Source: Desulfotignum sp032250905 (lineage in GTDB: Bacteria > Desulfobacterota > Desulfobacteria > Desulfobacterales > Desulfobacteraceae). From it: DNA of 55,326 nt. This document shows, in pieces, positions 17,201 to 24,689 of the stretch. Made by a program: the position numbers and the translations under genes. The notes beneath the pieces were generated by a model. The model did no database searches. It saw nothing but the letters and a program-made list of their open reading frames with translations, and had not been told where the DNA came from. How positions within the stretch are numbered: position 1 is the first letter of the stretch; the number at the start of each line of letters is the position of its first letter. The DNA is taken from contig JAVVEQ010000017.1 of assembly GCA_032250905.1 (NCBI GenBank), forward strand, positions 1 to 55,326, written 5' to 3'.

Positions 17201-17554
17201 TTAAACTTCAAGTTCCCTTCTCAGCCAGTCTCTCACTTTTCCCTCCACGGCATATACCCCTTTGTATTTGCCGATACCTTGCATGAACTCATGTTCCAGA
17301 TTTTCAGGCAGTGAAAAGGTCGCCAGATCCTCAGAATCAAATCCTTTTCTGCGAACCAGTGTCACCACCGGCGGATTTTTCCAGGTATTGATCACAAAAT
17401 AGACGGTTTCATTGTCATTGTCCCTGGAATTGTAATAGGATTGAGATCTTAACGGGCCCCATTCCAGGTGCAGTGCAATGGCTTCTTCCGGTGTCATGTC
17501 CCAGTCCACGGAATTCAGCAGATTATAATTTTTCTTTATATCACCGAGTCTCAT
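17201..17554 (-). CDS. DVU0772-family small protein
   Basis: A 117-aa soluble acidic protein. The opening LLNSVDWDMTPEEAIALHLEWG, then VYFVINTWKNPPVVTLVRR, recalls the DVU0772 family of sulfate reducers (recalled similarity). Function unknown. GGAGG lies 8 bp before the ATG. Upstream sit a 7-bp hairpin in the leader (17590-17609), a sigma-54-type promoter (17612-17627) and a large palindrome (17730-17765), so expression is probably activator-controlled. An intrinsic terminator follows the gene, so it is likely a single-gene unit rather than the tail of the rubrerythrin cluster. Confidence 0.72.
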   Translation of the reverse strand: MRLGDIKKNYNLLNSVDWDMTPEEAIALHLEWGPLRSQSYYNSRDNDNETVYFVINTWKNPPVVTLVRRKGFDSEDLATFSLPENLEHEFMQGIGKYKGVYAVEGKVRDWLRRELEV

Positions 17555-17611
17555 ATTTTATCCTCCATTTTCAGGATTTATTTACGCATTTAACGCTTAC
17601 CCGTTAAAGAT

Positions 17612-17627
17612 TGCAAACGCCGTGCCG
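17612..17627 (-). promoter_or_regulatory. Sigma-54 (RpoN)-type promoter
   Basis: The minus strand reads CGGCACGGCGTTTGCA. It matches the -24/-12 consensus TGGCACG-N4-TTGCA at every defined base except the first, with GG and GC exactly 10 bp apart. It lies 58 bp before the start of the DVU0772-family gene. A sigma-54 promoter needs an enhancer-binding protein; one is encoded at 4092-5480, but a link is not shown. Confidence 0.75.
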
Positions 17628-17729
17628 GAACAGATATATGACTTAAAAATTATTAGATTACAAATAGTTATGAAATAAAAGAACGTCGCAAAGAATACTG
17701 AAAAGAGAGAAATGAGACAGAAATGATAC

Positions 17730-17765
17730 CCCCTATCCTGATACAAATTTGTATCAGGATAGGGG
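17730..17765. promoter_or_regulatory. 36-bp perfect palindrome, candidate enhancer site
   Basis: All 36 bases form an uninterrupted palindrome with no spacer (18-bp half-sites); its centre is GATACAAATTTGTATC. It begins 103 bp upstream of the -24 end of the sigma-54-type promoter and ends 5 bp after the rubrerythrin stop. That distance suits an upstream activating sequence. It could also form a hairpin at the 3' end of the rubrerythrin mRNA, although no T-run follows. Confidence 0.8.
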
Positions 17766-17770
17766 TATGA

Positions 17771-18346
17771 TCAATAATTTTCACACAGCCGTTCAAACCA
17801 TCCGGTGGTCCGGACACAGGCCGGGCATTTGTCCGGGACCTTTTCCCCGGTATAGATATACCCGCATCCCTGGCAGCGCCACTGAATGGGGTGATCGTCC
17901 TGAAAAATCCGGTCTGAGGCGATCCGTTCGGCCAGGTGCCGGAAGAGCTTTTCATGGTGGTTTTCCGCCACGATAATGGCATCAAACGTGTCTGCGGCAC
18001 GGACAAACCCTTCTTCTCTGGCGGTTTTGGCAAATCCCGCATACATGTCAGTGCCGACATAGTTTTCCAATTCCGCCGACGACAGCAGATTGGAACGGGT
18101 ATCCTCGATCACGCCCGTGGGAAAATGCCAGTTAATGGTTAATTCGCCGCCGTTGAAGAATTTGAAAAATCGCAGCGCATGTTCAAACTCCTGATTGGCG
18201 GTTTCATCAAATAATTTGCCGATCTGGATATATCCCTCATCCCGGGCCCTGTTGGCAAAAAAATTGTACCGGGTTCTGGCCTGGGCTTCGGCTGCAAAGG
18301 AAGTATGCAGATTGATGGCGGTTTGACTTTCCCGGAACTTTCCCAT
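17771..18346 (-). CDS. rbr: Rubrerythrin
   Basis: A 191-aa peroxide-reducing protein. The N-terminal ferritin-like four-helix domain carries the di-iron ligands: Glu in EAQARTRYNFF, ExxH in ANQEFEHAL, Glu in TAREEGF, and ExxH in IVAENHHEKLF. The C-terminal rubredoxin-like domain has WRCQGCGYIYTG and KCPACVR (CxxC-x12-CPxC). It reduces hydrogen peroxide with electrons from rubredoxin or ferredoxin in the cytoplasm. The ATG has AAGGA upstream. Neighbours on the same strand are a ferredoxin, a FAD oxidoreductase and other redox genes, a likely electron supply. Confidence 0.96.
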   Translation of the reverse strand: MGKFRESQTAINLHTSFAAEAQARTRYNFFANRARDEGYIQIGKLFDETANQEFEHALRFFKFFNGGELTINWHFPTGVIEDTRSNLLSSAELENYVGTDMYAGFAKTAREEGFVRAADTFDAIIVAENHHEKLFRHLAERIASDRIFQDDHPIQWRCQGCGYIYTGEKVPDKCPACVRTTGWFERLCENY

Positions 18347-18377
18347 GGCAATTCCTTACATTCTGTCTTGGTTGCGG

Positions 18378-18569
18378 TTACTCTTCAATGATGATGGCTT
18401 CCGCGCCACATTCAGCTGCGGCCTGGCGCACCTTGTCTTTCAGATGTTCCGGGATAGGATCGATCTGGATGGTGGATTTGAGTTCATCTTCATCATATTT
18501 AAACACTTCCGGACACAGTTCATTGCAGTTTCTATCACCCATACACTGCTCAGTAATCGTCACTTTCAT
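18378..18569 (-). CDS. Ferredoxin with Asp in place of the second cluster Cys (CxxDxxC)
   Basis: A 63-aa acidic protein. Its cluster loop reads QCMGDRNCNELCP: Cys9, Asp12, Cys15 and Cys19, with the fourth ligand Cys in AAECGAEA (~54). The CxxDxxCxxxCP pattern is that of Pyrococcus furiosus ferredoxin and Desulfovibrio africanus ferredoxin III, whose clusters convert between [3Fe-4S] and [4Fe-4S]. Start ATG 18569 is chosen for GGGAGG 5 bp upstream; the frame is open further. It lies between rubrerythrin and a FAD oxidoreductase and may connect them. Confidence 0.85.
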   Translation of the reverse strand: MKVTITEQCMGDRNCNELCPEVFKYDEDELKSTIQIDPIPEHLKDKVRQAAAECGAEAIIIEE

Positions 18570-18669
18570 ACTTCCTCCCTGATAATTTAACGTCGATTGA
18601 GCAAAAATCCTCATCAAACCGGGCTGCCAGCGCATGTCTTTTTTGTCCGCAGGCCGGGTTCCAGGTTTT

Positions 18670-19800
18670 TTATCCGATTTCCGCCGCCTGAAATTTCTTC
18701 ATGAATTTTGTATCAATATAATCCTTGATTGTAAAGGCAAGCCTGCCACTGAAAACAATATTTTTTTTCTTGAGTACCCCCTGCCTCCCGCCCAGATTGA
18801 ACACCAGCAGATAATCCTGTCCGGGGTCAAACGACATGAGTGGCCGGCCTTCCAGGGCCGCCATCAGATTGTGGAACAGTATTGGATTCTGCCGGACCGC
18901 ATACACCCCCACTTTGTCCAGTGGCCGGGGTTCGAAATGAATGCAGTCACCGCCCCCGAAAATTCGCGGATCCGCCACACTCTGAAGATATTTATTGACC
19001 CGCAGTCCTTTGTCCGGTCCCACTGCCAGACCGGAATTTTCAAAGATCGGGGATGGAATGACACCGGCGGCCAAAAAGGTAAAATCCGTATCAAACCGCT
19101 CCCCGGACGAAAGCGTGATCTGTGATTCCGTCACGGATTTGACCCGTGCATTTTTCACAATGACAATCCCCCGTTTCTCCAGGACCTGTTTCACCCGTGA
19201 CCGGATTCTGTCGCTGAACCGGCCCATAAAACGGGAGCCGCACAGAATGCGGATGTGAGGCATATATCCCCTGCTGTCCTGAGCCAGCTGCCAGACATTG
19301 CCTGCCACTTCCGCCGAAGACGGCCCTCCTCCCACCACATTCACGGTCACTTTTTTTTCGGCAAACAGGGTCCTCAGGGCGGCTGAAGCATCCATCAGCT
19401 GCTCAATGGGTTTGACCGGATACAGATTGGCCGGACGATCTTTGCCGGCAGTTTCCAGTCCCGGCAGAGGAATGTAGGAACCGGCATTGAATGATACCAC
19501 ATCATAATCGATCCGGATGCCGGACCCGGTTTCAACCTGCCGATCCCCGGGAAAGATGCGTGTCACCCGGTCTGTGACAAATTCACCGCCCCGGCTTTCC
19601 ACCCACTTACGGGTGTTGAAACGGATCTGTTCCGGTGAATAGGTGCCCCCCAGCATCCCCGGCCCCATGCCGGAGTAATAATGGTACTCGGAGGGGCCGA
19701 TCACCGTGGCCCGGAATCCTTTGTCAACAAACTGCCCAAGACGGTCCAGGGTGACCATGTGGGCATGGCCGCCCCCGACCAGCACCAGATGTTTTTTCAT
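18670..19800 (-). CDS. FAD-dependent pyridine nucleotide-disulfide-type oxidoreductase (NDH-2/SelD-associated type)
   Basis: A 376-aa flavoprotein. The FAD Rossmann motif HLVLVGGGHAHMVTL is at the N-terminus, the NAD(P)-binding motif VNVVGGGPSSAEVA at ~160-175, and the C-terminal FAD contact FGGGDCIHFEPRPL near 290. The family includes NADH dehydrogenase-2 and sulfide:quinone reductase. The GGGHAH opening and YYSGMGPGMLGGTYS segment resemble the NDH domain fused to selenophosphate synthetase SelD in some bacteria. ATG 19800 is used because GGAG stands 9 bp before it; a Met 7 codons upstream lacks a ribosome-binding site. It lies directly downstream of the selenocysteine rhodanese gene. Electron acceptor and substrate are unknown. 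Confidence 0.82.
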   Translation of the reverse strand: MKKHLVLVGGGHAHMVTLDRLGQFVDKGFRATVIGPSEYHYYSGMGPGMLGGTYSPEQIRFNTRKWVESRGGEFVTDRVTRIFPGDRQVETGSGIRIDYDVVSFNAGSYIPLPGLETAGKDRPANLYPVKPIEQLMDASAALRTLFAEKKVTVNVVGGGPSSAEVAGNVWQLAQDSRGYMPHIRILCGSRFMGRFSDRIRSRVKQVLEKRGIVIVKNARVKSVTESQITLSSGERFDTDFTFLAAGVIPSPIFENSGLAVGPDKGLRVNKYLQSVADPRIFGGGDCIHFEPRPLDKVGVYAVRQNPILFHNLMAALEGRPLMSFDPGQDYLLVFNLGGRQGVLKKKNIVFSGRLAFTIKDYIDTKFMKKFQAAEIG

Positions 19801-19838
19801 ACCGTTTGCTCCAGACATCATTGAGATTTGACGAACCG

Positions 19839-20675
19839 TTACAGGCTGTCCATCAGTTCACCCAGCCGCGCCAGGTGGTGTGTTTCTTCTTTGGCGATCT
19901 TTTGGACCACGTCCCGGGCATCCGGATCCGTCATCCGGTCGGCAACACGCTGGTAAAGGTCCAGGGCCTGGGCTTCGATGGACATCGCCATGGAAATCAC
20001 TTCGGTTTCCGAAGACAGGTCCGGGTCAAACATTTCCAGGTACTGCTCCTGGGTCAATCCGCCCTCCAGGGCCGACGCCGTGATCCCGGCCTCAAACACC
20101 TGCCTTGAAACGTCGGAATCCACCAGATCCCGATACCGTTCAAACACCTGGTCCATGTGCTTTTCCTCGATGATGGCCAGTTTTTCGAACAGATCTTTCA
20201 CCGCCCTGTTCCCGGCCTTGCCTGCCATATCCCGATAAAACGTCTCGAGCCCCTGTTCCAGGGAATAGGCCGTGACCAGAAACGCCTCGGCAGATTCATC
20301 CCCTTCAAACAGGTGCATGCCCTGGGTCTGGGGTCCTACAGCGGTTTTAGATTTCCAGGCCTTGATGCCACCGGATACATTGTACACCTGTTTGAATCCT
20401 TTGCCCGCAAGCATCTGCGCAGCCACCCGGCTGCGTCCGCCCACGGCTCAGTAAACCAGGGTGGGTTTGTCCGGATCCAGTTCCGCTATCCGGTCCGACA
20501 GTTCGGGCAATGGGATCAGCTTCGCTCCCGGAATGTGGGAATCTTTGTATTCACCGGGTTGACGCACATCCAGGATGGTGATTTCGCCTGGATCATGATC
20601 AGAAATCATTTTCCGGGTTTCATCGACATTTTTGGATTTTACCGGAGTCAAAAACTGCAACCATTTCATGAACAC
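19839..20675 (-). CDS. Selenocysteine-containing rhodanese fused to a ferritin-like domain (in-frame TGA read as Sec)
   Basis: Two open stretches in the same frame are separated by one TGA (20448-20450) exactly at the rhodanese catalytic position. The text reads PTLVY-[TGA]-AVGGRSRVAAQML, where rhodaneses have Cys. Read through, the gene encodes 278 aa with Sec at residue 76: a rhodanese domain (~12-110, ILDVRQPGEYKDSHIPGA), then a ferritin-like di-iron domain (~125-278) with Glu in YSLEQGLE, ExxH in IIEEKHMD, Glu in MSIEAQAL, and ExxH in AKEETHHLAR. A SECIS-like hairpin follows the TGA (20418-20435). The protein would handle sulfane sulfur (or Se) and oxygen/peroxide together. A plain nonsense mutation is the alternative; the SECIS and conservation on both sides argue against it. 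It sits between SagB-type and FAD oxidoreductase genes. Confidence 0.9.
20418..20435 (-). other. Bacterial SECIS element
   Basis: On the minus strand a perfect 7-bp stem, CGCAGCC with GGCTGCG, closes a GGGT loop. The stem begins 13 nt after the TGA and the loop 20 nt after it, inside the usual 16-37 nt window. The loop's first two bases are G, as bacterial SelB requires. The element lies within the coding sequence, as bacterial SECIS do. Confidence 0.82.
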
Positions 20676-20685
20676 ACTCCTTTCT

Positions 20686-22200
20686 CTATTTGACCGGTCC
20701 AGCAGATACCGCGTAAAGCAGCCGGCTGCCGGAAGTCAACCCCAGCAGGTCCGCCGCTTCCCTGTCGTACATGGCTCCAATGCCGCAACATCCCAGGCCC
20801 AGGGCCTCTGCCGCCAGATACAGCCGCTGTCCGATCCTTCCGGCGCGCATCATCACATACCGGTATCCCCTTGAGCCCAGGGCCGCTTCCACAGCCGCCA
20901 GGTCCGCCAACACCAGAAAATTGACAGCGGCCCGACCGATCCAGGCCTGATCCAGACAGACCCGGGCCAGGTCTCCGGCCAGGTCCACGGTCTGGCGGCA
21001 AGCCAGATACCTGCCATCCCGGGAAAAAGAATACAGCCCGGAAGGCACTCCCTGAAGTTGCTGGCAGATCATGGCCGTCTTGAGAAACGGTTCGGCATCA
21101 GCCCCGGTTTCATCCAGGGCCTGACCGGTGACCATTTTGTTGAACACGAAGTTTAAAAAAGCAGACCAGACCGGTGCCGGCAGTTCCCGGATCGCAAAAT
21201 TGCGCCGGGATCTGCGGCCGGCAACGGCACGCACAAAAGATACCCCCTGAAACCGCCCTGGGGGCGGTACCGGTATCTCCCGAACCGGATCCCTGGAAAA
21301 AACCGGTGGTTGCTTTTCCTTTTCAGATTTGGCAGCGATCCAGGTGCCGGCCTGGTATGCTTTCGACAAAATGTCATACACCACCGGCACCCTCTGATCA
21401 GGACCGGTAACAGCCGGCTGAGACGGTACTGAATCCGTCATGGATGACACGGCAGAACCGGGGCACAGAAACACGCAGGCCAATGGCACTTCCAGAGAAG
21501 CATCCAGGCTCAGGCCCTGCATCAGGCTCTGGTCATCAAAATCGTAACAGATCCGGGCCTGAACCCCGGCGGCCCGGGATGCCTGAACAACCGCCTCAGC
21601 CAGATGACCGCCATCCAGCAACAGATACCTGAAGGCCCGCTCCCGGTATTTCCAGGCAGAATTAAAAAAAATCCCGGTGATAATCAGGCAGGCATCTGAC
21701 ACTTCTCGATCTGGAAAGATCACCTTCAGATCCAGGGGCCGGGGGTTGATTCTGCCCAGAAACCTTTGAACCGTGTCACAATAATACAAACCTGTCTCAA
21801 TGTTGTCGGCTTTCTGGGCCGACAGATACAGTTGACAGGGATACAGTCCCCCTGCGGAGGGTACATTCCGGAACAGCAGACCCCGGCCCCGGTCCGACGG
21901 GGTGACTCCGTAAGAGATCCCCAGAATTTGAGAAACGGTTTTCAGGTTCAGGGGTTCATCCGACGCCAACTGATCACCCAGCACCTCCTCTACCGTGGCA
22001 TCCAGTTCGCCGGGAGACATAGGTCCGTTCCGGTCCCGAACGAAACCGCCCTCCCGCTTCAATGGAATCCGGTCCTGATATTCATAGATTTTAAAAGGTG
22101 CCGGATAGTTTGAAAAATCCAGGTAATGGGGAGAGATCCGGTGCCGGACATGGCTGGTACGTTCATGATACTGGACAGCTGACACTCCCGACTCAGGCAT
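20686..22200 (-). CDS. Tandem SagB-type nitroreductase-family protein
   Basis: A 504-aa protein with two nitroreductase-like halves. The first (~70-240) has PSAGGLYPCQLYL and YLLLDGGHLAEAVVQASRA; the second (~320-500) opens with RRSRRNFA and ends with YVMMRAGRIGQRLYLAAEALGLG, both typical FMN-binding elements of SagB-type dehydrogenases. SagB enzymes oxidise azolines in peptide maturation, but no YcaO cyclodehydratase or precursor is nearby, so this is a stand-alone member of unknown substrate. ATG 22200 has AAGGG 7 bp before it; a TTG at 22218 is the alternative. It lies between a rubredoxin-like gene (14 bp upstream) and the selenorhodanese (10 bp downstream), so a redox-stress role is likely. 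Confidence 0.85.
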   Translation of the reverse strand: MPESGVSAVQYHERTSHVRHRISPHYLDFSNYPAPFKIYEYQDRIPLKREGGFVRDRNGPMSPGELDATVEEVLGDQLASDEPLNLKTVSQILGISYGVTPSDRGRGLLFRNVPSAGGLYPCQLYLSAQKADNIETGLYYCDTVQRFLGRINPRPLDLKVIFPDREVSDACLIITGIFFNSAWKYRERAFRYLLLDGGHLAEAVVQASRAAGVQARICYDFDDQSLMQGLSLDASLEVPLACVFLCPGSAVSSMTDSVPSQPAVTGPDQRVPVVYDILSKAYQAGTWIAAKSEKEKQPPVFSRDPVREIPVPPPGRFQGVSFVRAVAGRRSRRNFAIRELPAPVWSAFLNFVFNKMVTGQALDETGADAEPFLKTAMICQQLQGVPSGLYSFSRDGRYLACRQTVDLAGDLARVCLDQAWIGRAAVNFLVLADLAAVEAALGSRGYRYVMMRAGRIGQRLYLAAEALGLGCCGIGAMYDREAADLLGLTSGSRLLYAVSAGPVK

Positions 22201-22214
22201 GGATCGGCCCTTGC

Positions 22215-22379
22215 TCAATCATTGCCCTTAATTCTCGGGTCATTGGGTTTTCCTGCACAATCCGGGGTATAGCAGGAGTTGTCCACAAACGAGCAGTCTT
22301 TCTTGCAGCTCGGACATTTTTCCGGCGGCGTATCCGCCTCCAGGTTGTATCCACACTGATCACAAATCCAACTGGTCAT
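22215..22379 (-). CDS. Rubredoxin-like small protein
   Basis: A 54-aa protein. WICDQCGYNLEADTPPEKCPSCKKDC gives the rubredoxin-type pair CxxCGY and CPxC, with 12 residues between the knuckles. Further cysteines (DNSCYTPDC) near the C-terminus are unusual and could form an extra metal site. The strong AAGGAGG lies 7 bp before the ATG. It is the first gene of the minus-strand redox cluster and could donate electrons to rubrerythrin or the ferritin-like domain downstream. Shorter than classical rubredoxin (~52 aa core) only in its linker. Confidence 0.85.
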   Translation of the reverse strand: MTSWICDQCGYNLEADTPPEKCPSCKKDCSFVDNSCYTPDCAGKPNDPRIKGND

Positions 22380-22642
22380 AACAAGCCTCCTTGATTTATA
22401 TCGTTCATTGCCTATTCCCTTTTTTCCGGCTATAAATAATTTTTACAATACAAAATACATGCCGGCAATCGCTCTTAAAACCGAAATTGAGAATTATGCA
22501 TCCAGGATAACACAACACCGGCATCAGGCAAACCCCAATATATGTAAACGCCCCGGTGTGGTCTGATGCCTGTCTGGCGGCCACCCGGCCCCTGGACAGG
22601 CTGAAAACAAAAATGCCGGCGCTGTTCTGACTCCGGAGTTTC
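22380..22642. other. Divergent intergenic region, mostly unassigned
   Basis: This 263-bp stretch separates the minus-strand redox cluster from the solenoid gene. It must carry the promoter for 22379 leftward, but I see no convincing -35/-10 pair there. Overlapping imperfect inverted repeats occur at ~22518-22585 (CCGGCATCAG with CTGATGCC, ACACCGG with CCGGTGT). Confidence 0.4.
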
Positions 22643-22672
22643 TTGACATCACAGGGGGTTATGCCATATATA
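22643..22672 (+). promoter_or_regulatory. Promoter of the solenoid gene and efflux operon
   Basis: TTGACA (22643-22648) and TATATA (22667-22672) with an 18-bp spacer, 55 bp before the ATG at 22728. GAAAGGAG precedes that ATG. Confidence 0.65.
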
Positions 22673-22727
22673 CGTAACGAACTGCACTATAAAATCAATT
22701 ACCTGTAATTTTGAAAGGAGAAACATC

Positions 22728-24647
22728 ATGGGACTTAAGGAAGAGCTGGAAGAAAAAGCCGAGGAGTGTGATGCGCCCGAAGAGTACATTGAAGTCGCCA
22801 AAGAAATCGTGGAGGGCCTGGATGACAAGGAATGGGCGGCCGAACTTCTGGAAGAAGGGGCGGAATGGGCCGAAACCTGGGAAGATGCCGTGACTTACGC
22901 CAAAGCCTGTCTGGATATCCTGGGAGATAAAGAGGCCGCCGCCGGTCACCTGGATGCCGGAAAAAACCTGTGCACCACCATCGAGGATTTTTTAGGGCTG
23001 GCAGCCGCGGCCCTGGAGATGGGCCAGAAAGACGCGGCCACAGAGATCTACAACGCTGCAGGCACAAAATGCGTAAAAACCTCTGATTTCCTGGAGCTGA
23101 GCAAAAGCATTTCAGACGTTCTCAACGATGCGGAACTGGCGGAAAAAACCGTTGAAAAAGCATTTGCCAAATGCAGCAAAACCGAGGATTTTGTGGTGTT
23201 TGCCAAATCAGTGCTGGACATGTTCGAAGACAAGGACCGGGCCAAAGCAGTATACGCCAGCGCCATGGAAAAAGCATCCAGGGCGGAGGATTTCGATATC
23301 CTGGCCGCCGGTGCTGTCAAAGACCTGGGAGACAAGGCCCTGGCCCGCCAGATCTATGAAAAAGCACTGGCTTCCCTGGAATCGGGCAATGAACTGCTCA
23401 AATTCGCCCGGACCGTCAACGAAAAACTCGATGATAAAGAGTTCCTGCTCTCCATCTACAAAAAGGCGGAATCGGTTTACACGGAATTTTCCGATTATCT
23501 GAAGCTGGGCAAAGAGGCGTTTGAAGTGACCGGAGATGCAGCCTTTGCTTCCGGTATTTTCCAGACCGCGGCCGCCACCAATCCGGCATGCGCCCAGCTG
23601 GTAGACCTGGCCATGGCCATGGCCAAAGATCTCAATGACAAAGAAGCTGCCGTAGCCGTGCTCAAACAGGCCCAGGCCTCAGTGAAAAGCAACGCGGATT
23701 TTATCAAGACCGCCAAGGCCATCCAGGAAATCGTCACCGATGACAAGGAATGGACCGATGCCATCACGTTTCAGCTGGAAAAGCGCGAAGAATTCAAAGA
23801 CCTGTATGCGGATTTCATCAACCGGGAACAGGAGACCAAAACCTGTGCCACCAAGCGGGCTTTGGCCCATGAAATTGTGGAAAAAACAGGGGATACGTAT
23901 TATGGGGCCAAAATATACCGCCAGGCCCAGGACCTCACCCGCAATTTCAACGATTTCATCAAGCTGGGGGTGTGCATTCATGAAGATCTGGAAGACACCG
24001 CCTGGGTTAAAGACATTTTCACCGACCTGTTGGAAAAATGTTCCACTCTCAGTTACTACGATGAACTGACCAGGACCATTGCCGCCACCCTCAAGGATGA
24101 CGCCTGGGTCAAAGACATCTACAAGGATGTTGAAAAACAGAGTACAGACAACAGCGACCGGGTGAAACTGGCAGCCGTCGTCGCAAAGAAACTCAATGAC
24201 AGGGACTGGGCAAAAAATCTGCTGGCAACTGCTGAACAAAATTGCCAAACACCCTATGATCTCACATTTGTCGGAGGGGCGTATCTCAGACTTCTGGAAG
24301 ATCAGGACAAAGCCATTGCCCTGTTTGAAGCGGCAGAGGCTCAATGCACGGATCAGGCATCCTATGCCGGACTGATCACCCTGACTCAGGGTCAAACCAG
24401 AGACCCCTCTTACCTGACCCGGATTCTTTTGTCGGCCCAGAAAAAACTGACCGGTTTTGATGATCTGCTTTTTCTGGCGGAAACCGCCTGTGTTCAGCTG
24501 TCAGACACTCAACTGGCATCCCGCATCTATCGTCAGGCTGAAGAAAAGGCGGGTGACAGTCGCCAGCTGTCCCGTCTGGCAACCAGCCTGAATCAACAGA
24601 TGAAAGACAGTGCCTGGGCATCCAGGGTGTTACGGAAAATCGCATGA
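22728..24647 (+). CDS. Large acidic solenoid of ~18 tandem 34-residue helical repeats
   Basis: A 639-aa soluble protein with no signal peptide. Nearly the whole chain is a tandem repeat of period ~34. Each unit opens with a turn such as DDKEWA, GDKEAA, NDAELA, EDKDRA, GDKALA, NDKEAA, EDTAWV or NDRDWA, continues as an amphipathic helix (AxxIYxxA), a linker ending in (E/S)DF, then a second helix (LxLAxxVxxxL). About 18 units are recognisable, with one longer irregular unit near residues 340-390. The 34-residue period and two-helix layout match tetratricopeptide-type solenoids, but the consensus differs from canonical TPR. I do not recognise the family. It lies 42 bp before an RND efflux operon and may share its promoter. 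Likely a protein-binding scaffold (inference). Confidence 0.85.
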   Translation: MGLKEELEEKAEECDAPEEYIEVAKEIVEGLDDKEWAAELLEEGAEWAETWEDAVTYAKACLDILGDKEAAAGHLDAGKNLCTTIEDFLGLAAAALEMGQKDAATEIYNAAGTKCVKTSDFLELSKSISDVLNDAELAEKTVEKAFAKCSKTEDFVVFAKSVLDMFEDKDRAKAVYASAMEKASRAEDFDILAAGAVKDLGDKALARQIYEKALASLESGNELLKFARTVNEKLDDKEFLLSIYKKAESVYTEFSDYLKLGKEAFEVTGDAAFASGIFQTAAATNPACAQLVDLAMAMAKDLNDKEAAVAVLKQAQASVKSNADFIKTAKAIQEIVTDDKEWTDAITFQLEKREEFKDLYADFINREQETKTCATKRALAHEIVEKTGDTYYGAKIYRQAQDLTRNFNDFIKLGVCIHEDLEDTAWVKDIFTDLLEKCSTLSYYDELTRTIAATLKDDAWVKDIYKDVEKQSTDNSDRVKLAAVVAKKLNDRDWAKNLLATAEQNCQTPYDLTFVGGAYLRLLEDQDKAIALFEAAEAQCTDQASYAGLITLTQGQTRDPSYLTRILLSAQKKLTGFDDLLFLAETACVQLSDTQLASRIYRQAEEKAGDSRQLSRLATSLNQQMKDSAWASRVLRKIA

Positions 24648-24689
24648 TGCACGGTCTTCGGCACTGGATGAACACACCGGGATGACGTC

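Noticed and set aside
17184..17202. AAAGGAGG followed by ATG-AGT-TAA (two-codon ORF)
   Set aside because: Lies between two convergent gene ends after a terminator; probably chance.
20448..20450. TGA as an ordinary stop, giving two genes (rhodanese N-half and ferritin protein)
   Set aside because: The rhodanese active-site loop spans the TGA in one frame and a SECIS hairpin follows; two genes would leave an inactive half-domain.
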